Positions 61,001-64,000 of a stretch of DNA of 64,000 bases are shown piece after piece. The notes beneath the pieces are model-generated. The model was not told the DNA's origin. It did not search any database and saw only the letters and a list, made by a program, of their open reading frames with translations. This DNA is from Streptomyces sp. NRRL B-1347 (GTDB taxonomy: Bacteria; Actinomycetota; Actinomycetes; Streptomycetales; Streptomycetaceae), in assembly GCF_000720325.1 (NCBI RefSeq), contig NZ_JOJM01000002.1, positions 1 to 64,000 of the forward strand, in the 5' to 3' direction. The translations under genes were made by a program, and so were the position numbers. Positions within the stretch are counted from its first letter, which is position 1, and each line of letters opens with the position of its first letter.

Positions 61001-64000
61001 CCCTGGGCACTGACGGCGAGTCCCCGTGTGTCGTACAGCGTGATGCCGATCAGACGGCCGCCCACCGGCGTGGGCGTCTGGGTCTGACGGGGGCGCAGGA
61101 GGGAGTCGTAGAACGCGTAGGAGGTGTTGTAGCCGGAGCCGTCGCCCTTGAGGGTGCCGGTGGACACCCAGGACATGGCCTTGCTGGTGACCTTGTAGTC
61201 GTAGACGTAGTTGGGGGTCTTGTCGAGCACGCGGAGCCGGTTGGGCAGCCAGACCTGCGTGGTGCGGCCGAGGCTGTCGTACGTCGTCTCCGTGATCTTG
61301 TCGTTGGGGTCGGTGATCTTCAACGGTGCGCCGGTGGCGAATTCGACGTCCGTGGTGGTCTTGTGGCCCTTGACGTTGGAGACGCTGCTCGACCTCAGGG
61401 GCCCGGAGGCGGCAGGGGTGTAGCTCGACTTCGCCGTGACGAGCCCGTTGGTGTCCTTGACCTCGACAGGGCGCCCGAGCGTGTCGTACGCCGTCGTGGA
61501 TGTCTTCTGCCAGGACGCGACGTTGTCCGTGCCGTACGACTTCGCCCGGCCGGTCCAGGTCGGCTGGCCCTTGGTCGGCTTCTGGGCGGACGTCCACTTC
61601 GTGGCGTCAGGGTCGTCGTAGACAGTGGCCGTGTCGGTCACGACGTCGCCCGGCTTGTCGGAGTCGGCGGGCAGATCGAGATCCGCGACCGTCGTCGAGC
61701 AAGGCTTGGCGACCGTACGAGTGCGTGAGGCAAGGGAGTTGATTCCCTTGTCGTCGTTGCGGGCGTACCAGGTGCGGGTGCAGGTCTCGTCGCCCGTGAC
61801 GGCGTCGTCGCCCTTGTCCTCGACGGACTCGGGCATGCCGTAGTCGTCGTAGGCGGTCTTGACGGTGCGGACACGGTCGCGCGGGGTGTCGCCGCTGGTG
61901 ACACGGGTGCGCTCGTGAGTGGCGGCCGCGCGGACGAAGTACGCCTCGGTGTCGGCGTACGACTTGTGCTGCGTCGCGGTCCGCTTCGACCACGGGTCGG
62001 TGATCGTCGCGGAGACCTCGGTGTCGCCGTTGTAGGTGACCGTCTCGCGCGCGAAGCCCGCGTACTGGTCGGAGTCGGTGATCTCCTCCGCCTTGACGCC
62101 CCCGGCCTTCGCGGTCCTGCGCTTGTCCGGGTCGGGGGTCTTGCCGTCGGAGCCGGCGACGCGGTCGCCGTTCATGCCGCGCATGTAGATGCTGACCGTC
62201 TTGAGGCGGTCGGTGCCCTTGTCGCCGGTGTAGTGCGTGACCTTCTCGTAGCCGCGCCAGACCGACCAGGTGCGCTCCTTGGCGGGCGTCATCGGGTCGT
62301 CGTTGTAGTGCCAGGCGCCGCCGCCGGAGTACTCGTACGCGTGCTGCACGGCTTCCGCGCCACCGCGCGGGTCCGTCGTGGAGACGGAGGTGACGGGGTA
62401 CTTCTGGAACCAGTCGAGCTTCGGGGTCTTCTCGCCGTTCGGCGACCAGTACACGGGGTAGCAGCGCCGGGTGTTGTCGTCCGGCTTCGGCATCGTCTGG
62501 CCCGCCACGCAGTCGGCGGGCTGGTACGAGACGATCGTCTGCGCGCCGGTCTCGGACGTGACGCTGCGCAGGCGCGGCTTGTCCAGGGAGAGGATGTCGT
62601 CCGACGCGCCGTCGACCCGGTTGGGCAGGAAGGCGTGCGTGAACTTCACCGGGTCCAGCGAGATGTCGTCGCCGCGCTTGCCGGTGTGCTGGATCTCGTC
62701 GAGCCACAGGGACTGATCGGTGCTGTCACCGGTGTCGCCCGGGTCGAGGTAGAGGTGCTTCAGCTTCCAGCTGTCGACCTGCCAGTAGGCGGGCGCGTCC
62801 AGTGCGGCGTTCCACGCGTACGTGGTGACGGCCGTCATGCGCTTGCGGGTGAAGAACGACGGGCCGACGTTGCCGGTGCACTTCTTGTCGTCCTTGCAGA
62901 CGCTGTCGAAGGGTACGTCCGGCCAGTTGTCCCGCTTGTCCTCGGTCAGCTCGTCGCAGCCGGTGCCGGATGCCAGGCAGCGCTCGGCGTAGGTGAAGGC
63001 GACCTTGTGGGAGGCGGCGGGCTTGGCGGAGAAGAGGGCGTCGGCGCGCTGGCCGTAGCGGATCTCCTTGAGGTAGCCGCCGCGCGTGTAGTCGGTGCCG
63101 GTGTTGTCGTCGCCGAGCTTGTCGTAGTTGTTGTGCTCGGCCTCGTACCAGTACGTCATGGCATTGCCGCGGGTGTCCTCGACGAGGTCGAGGTTCCAGC
63201 GCCAGGCCTGCTTCTTGTCCCGGTCGGAGAAGCCGGTGCCGTCGGAGTGGCCGGGCTCGCCTTCGTCGTCGCCGAAGACCGGCACGGTCCAGACCGAGTC
63301 GGTGCGGTCGTCCGCCCCCGCGCCGTCCAGCTTGTTGAGGCCGAACGTGTAGGTCGTACCGTCGCCGGTGGTGACCGTCCAGTATTCGCCGTTGTCGTCG
63401 CCGTTGCTCGCGCCGCTGTGGCGCTTGACGGTGGACGCGTCGTCGTTCTTCAGCCGCCACTCGCCGCTGGTGTCGTCCTTGACCAGCTCGGTGGCCTTGC
63501 CGTTGAGGACCAGCGAGGCGTTGTCGTACTTCCAGCACAGGTCGTACTTCTTGTCGTGCCCGTCGTCCTCGCACGAGCCGTACTTGCGCTCGATGTACGA
63601 GGAGGTGAGGTCGAAGCCCTCACCGATGACCGTGCCCTGGTTGTTGGTGGAGGCGGTGCGCCCGTCCACGCTTCCGGAGTCGTAGGAGATCGTCAGATCC
63701 GGCGCGGGGCCCGCCGCAGCCGGGGGCGTGCGCAGCGGGTACGACCAGGTGAAGGAGCCCGACGAGCCGCCTGCCTCCCAGGTGGAGGAGGCCGCGAGCG
63801 GGGTCGCCTTGTAGTCGCCCGCACCCGACTTGGTGCCTGCGGCCAGGGCGAGGACCATCGTCCGGCCCGCCTTCGCACCGGATGCGGCCGCGGGGAAGGA
63901 CAGGGCCGCCTTCAGCCGCTCGTCCTTGCGGGCGTTGGTGAACTCGACCGGCTCGCGGGTGCGGCAGTCCGCCTTGCCGGGGTTGTCGAGGGCGCAGTCC
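58090..64000 (-). CDS. RHS/YD-repeat polymorphic toxin (5' end beyond window)
   Basis: At least 1969 residues, open to the window edge. The N-terminal visible part has a SpvB-like region (TISYDSGSVDGRTASTNNQG). Many YD repeats follow in the form YDxxGRxTxxxxxxG (TTTYDSLDRPLTTKDVENRK, YGYDDLGRKTGMW). The RHS-associated core GLTHVGAREYDPATGQFISV then DPLLEHQKPGSLNGYSYSEN ends at about 58965. The last 290 residues are a polymorphic tip of lower GC with Cys-rich start and C-terminal ATYKILRASPRGVQARITVE and SMSLSSFAHYATGYG. I do not recognise the tip. The shell would encapsulate and deliver this toxin. A small membrane protein follows. Confidence 0.88.
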   Translation of the reverse strand, partial: DCALDNPGKADCRTREPVEFTNARKDERLKAALSFPAAASGAKAGRTMVLALAAGTKSGAGDYKATPLAASSTWEAGGSSGSFTWSYPLRTPPAAAGPAPDLTISYDSGSVDGRTASTNNQGTVIGEGFDLTSSYIERKYGSCEDDGHDKKYDLCWKYDNASLVLNGKATELVKDDTSGEWRLKNDDASTVKRHSGASNGDDNGEYWTVTTGDGTTYTFGLNKLDGAGADDRTDSVWTVPVFGDDEGEPGHSDGTGFSDRDKKQAWRWNLDLVEDTRGNAMTYWYEAEHNNYDKLGDDNTGTDYTRGGYLKEIRYGQRADALFSAKPAASHKVAFTYAERCLASGTGCDELTEDKRDNWPDVPFDSVCKDDKKCTGNVGPSFFTRKRMTAVTTYAWNAALDAPAYWQVDSWKLKHLYLDPGDTGDSTDQSLWLDEIQHTGKRGDDISLDPVKFTHAFLPNRVDGASDDILSLDKPRLRSVTSETGAQTIVSYQPADCVAGQTMPKPDDNTRRCYPVYWSPNGEKTPKLDWFQKYPVTSVSTTDPRGGAEAVQHAYEYSGGGAWHYNDDPMTPAKERTWSVWRGYEKVTHYTGDKGTDRLKTVSIYMRGMNGDRVAGSDGKTPDPDKRRTAKAGGVKAEEITDSDQYAGFARETVTYNGDTEVSATITDPWSKRTATQHKSYADTEAYFVRAAATHERTRVTSGDTPRDRVRTVKTAYDDYGMPESVEDKGDDAVTGDETCTRTWYARNDDKGINSLASRTRTVAKPCSTTVADLDLPADSDKPGDVVTDTATVYDDPDATKWTSAQKPTKGQPTWTGRAKSYGTDNVASWQKTSTTAYDTLGRPVEVKDTNGLVTAKSSYTPAASGPLRSSSVSNVKGHKTTTDVEFATGAPLKITDPNDKITETTYDSLGRTTQVWLPNRLRVLDKTPNYVYDYKVTSKAMSWVSTGTLKGDGSGYNTSYAFYDSLLRPRQTQTPTPVGGRLIGITLYDTRGLAVSAQGDTWDETSAPSGTPVQTEGSQAPLQTDTTYDAAGRATKAVTKNFGVTRWTTTTTYSGDAVATSAPDGGQATAEVSDARGQVVLRREYGGPKPTGTDFTSTRYTYTPGGQQETITGPDKAKWSYSYDLFGRQVSADDPDKGVTTTTYDSLDRPLTTKDVENRKLLYGYDDLGRKTGMWHTEKTDANKLAAWTFDDLAKGQQDTATRYDGGLTGKAYTQKVTTYTPLYEVKESELSLPDDDPIVKAGVPQKLAFSTGYRFDGTISQASQPAVAGLKGETIGYEYNATGQQTGLDGTTGYLHGAAFSPQGDLRQLTLGMSGASTEKKAYLNYDYEAGTRRLTRSYVTDDVHGYMPQELKFKRDDVGNVTSIFDATTQGGTSKADYQCFDYDGYSRLTEAWTPKTADCAAAKRTKANIDGAAPYWTSYTYNDAGQRKSETQHASSGDETTSYDYGTPQGQPHPLTKTTGSRPAAYEYDKSGNTTKRPGPKAQQTLTWNTEGKLAKTLEGTAETAYLYDADGELLIRRAKGDGDTVLYLGATEVRLTTKGTKKTLTGTRYYTANGQTIAVRTGTSGAADTELSFLAADHHGTSSIALDATTYAVTKRYTSPFGSPRGEKTPAWPDDKGFLGKPVDKGTGLTHVGAREYDPATGQFISVDPLLEHQKPGSLNGYSYSENSPITLADASGMGSTFTCNRSSCGDEASFQEEHASPDFGTDATWGSTYPDYPDSGPQGGMPRGRPSCGVVPLAPCFDVAAGPLAGPQPTDLPYIPAAIASPQYMLARSCGMAPMEIKCNPQDAILGGGSDDLRLVGMKWAAGVLPGDKVYGEDSRVAQQVAMSDLTAARRKEIMKQWAKGKKSGRLKSESIGDKGNKAGRFLSDAWGMLTGSSNMSTAVLGSHTATYKILRASPRGVQARITVENSMSLSSFAHYATGYGTSRDKFVQRGDHDGIVALGGAGKSHYLEISFRVVISNH

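Overview
The window is high-GC actinobacterial DNA, almost certainly a Streptomyces chromosome core-to-accessory stretch. The pointers are strong G/C third-position bias, a WhiB-family protein, a PadR-regulated ABC exporter, OxyR-AhpCD, leaderless genes with a TAnnnT box six bases before the start, a Streptomyces-type type VII secretion (T7SS) locus, a Tad pilus operon and an RHS toxin. From memory only, the gene order resembles the SCO50xx region followed by the SCO45xx region of S. coelicolor.

Left part (1-32 kb), mostly housekeeping. It holds exonuclease VII (xseA-xseB), a nitroreductase, class II fructose-1,6-bisphosphatase (glpX), a WhiB-like regulator, and a DUF1707 protein. Two unrelated fumarases follow: class I Fe-S fumB, preceded by a good match to the actinobacterial iron box, and class II fumC. 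Between them lies a secreted SGNH hydrolase with a ricin-type lectin. Next come DUF402, a methyltransferase, a SpoIIE-type phosphatase, a catalase facing a bifunctional penicillin-binding protein, a PadR/ABC operon, divergent oxyR and ahpCD, an AI-2E-type permease, a secreted lytic transglycosylase, PIN-PhoH, a polyprenyl diphosphate synthase and an aldo/keto reductase. Two families of short dispersed repeats sit in the spacers; all three copies of one family lie between convergent genes.

Middle part (32-46.5 kb). After DUF192, an HxlR regulator and a methyltransferase comes a minus-strand T7SS locus. In transcription order it encodes two ESAT-6/WXG100-sized proteins, a DUF6507-type protein, a 763-residue putative secreted toxin with an RNase A-like C-terminal domain, its candidate immunity protein, a small membrane protein, EccD, a MinD/EspI-like ATPase, EccC and a DUF6177-type protein. 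No eccB, eccE or mycosin gene is in the window.

Right part (46.9-57.4 kb). This is a minus-strand Tad/Flp pilus locus: CpaB, a small Ala/Arg/Pro-rich ORF, a TadZ(CpaE)-TadE fusion, a TadE-like pseudopilin, TadA, TadB, TadC, a Flp-type pilin, a TadG-like protein with no canonical start codon, a lipoprotein, an OmpA-like protein and a GNAT acetyltransferase. No prepilin peptidase gene is present.

Right edge (57.4-64 kb). A small membrane protein lies just downstream of a very large RHS/YD-repeat protein whose 5' end runs off the window. Its C-terminal tip is unrecognised. No tRNA, rRNA, CRISPR array, insertion sequence or phage gene was seen.
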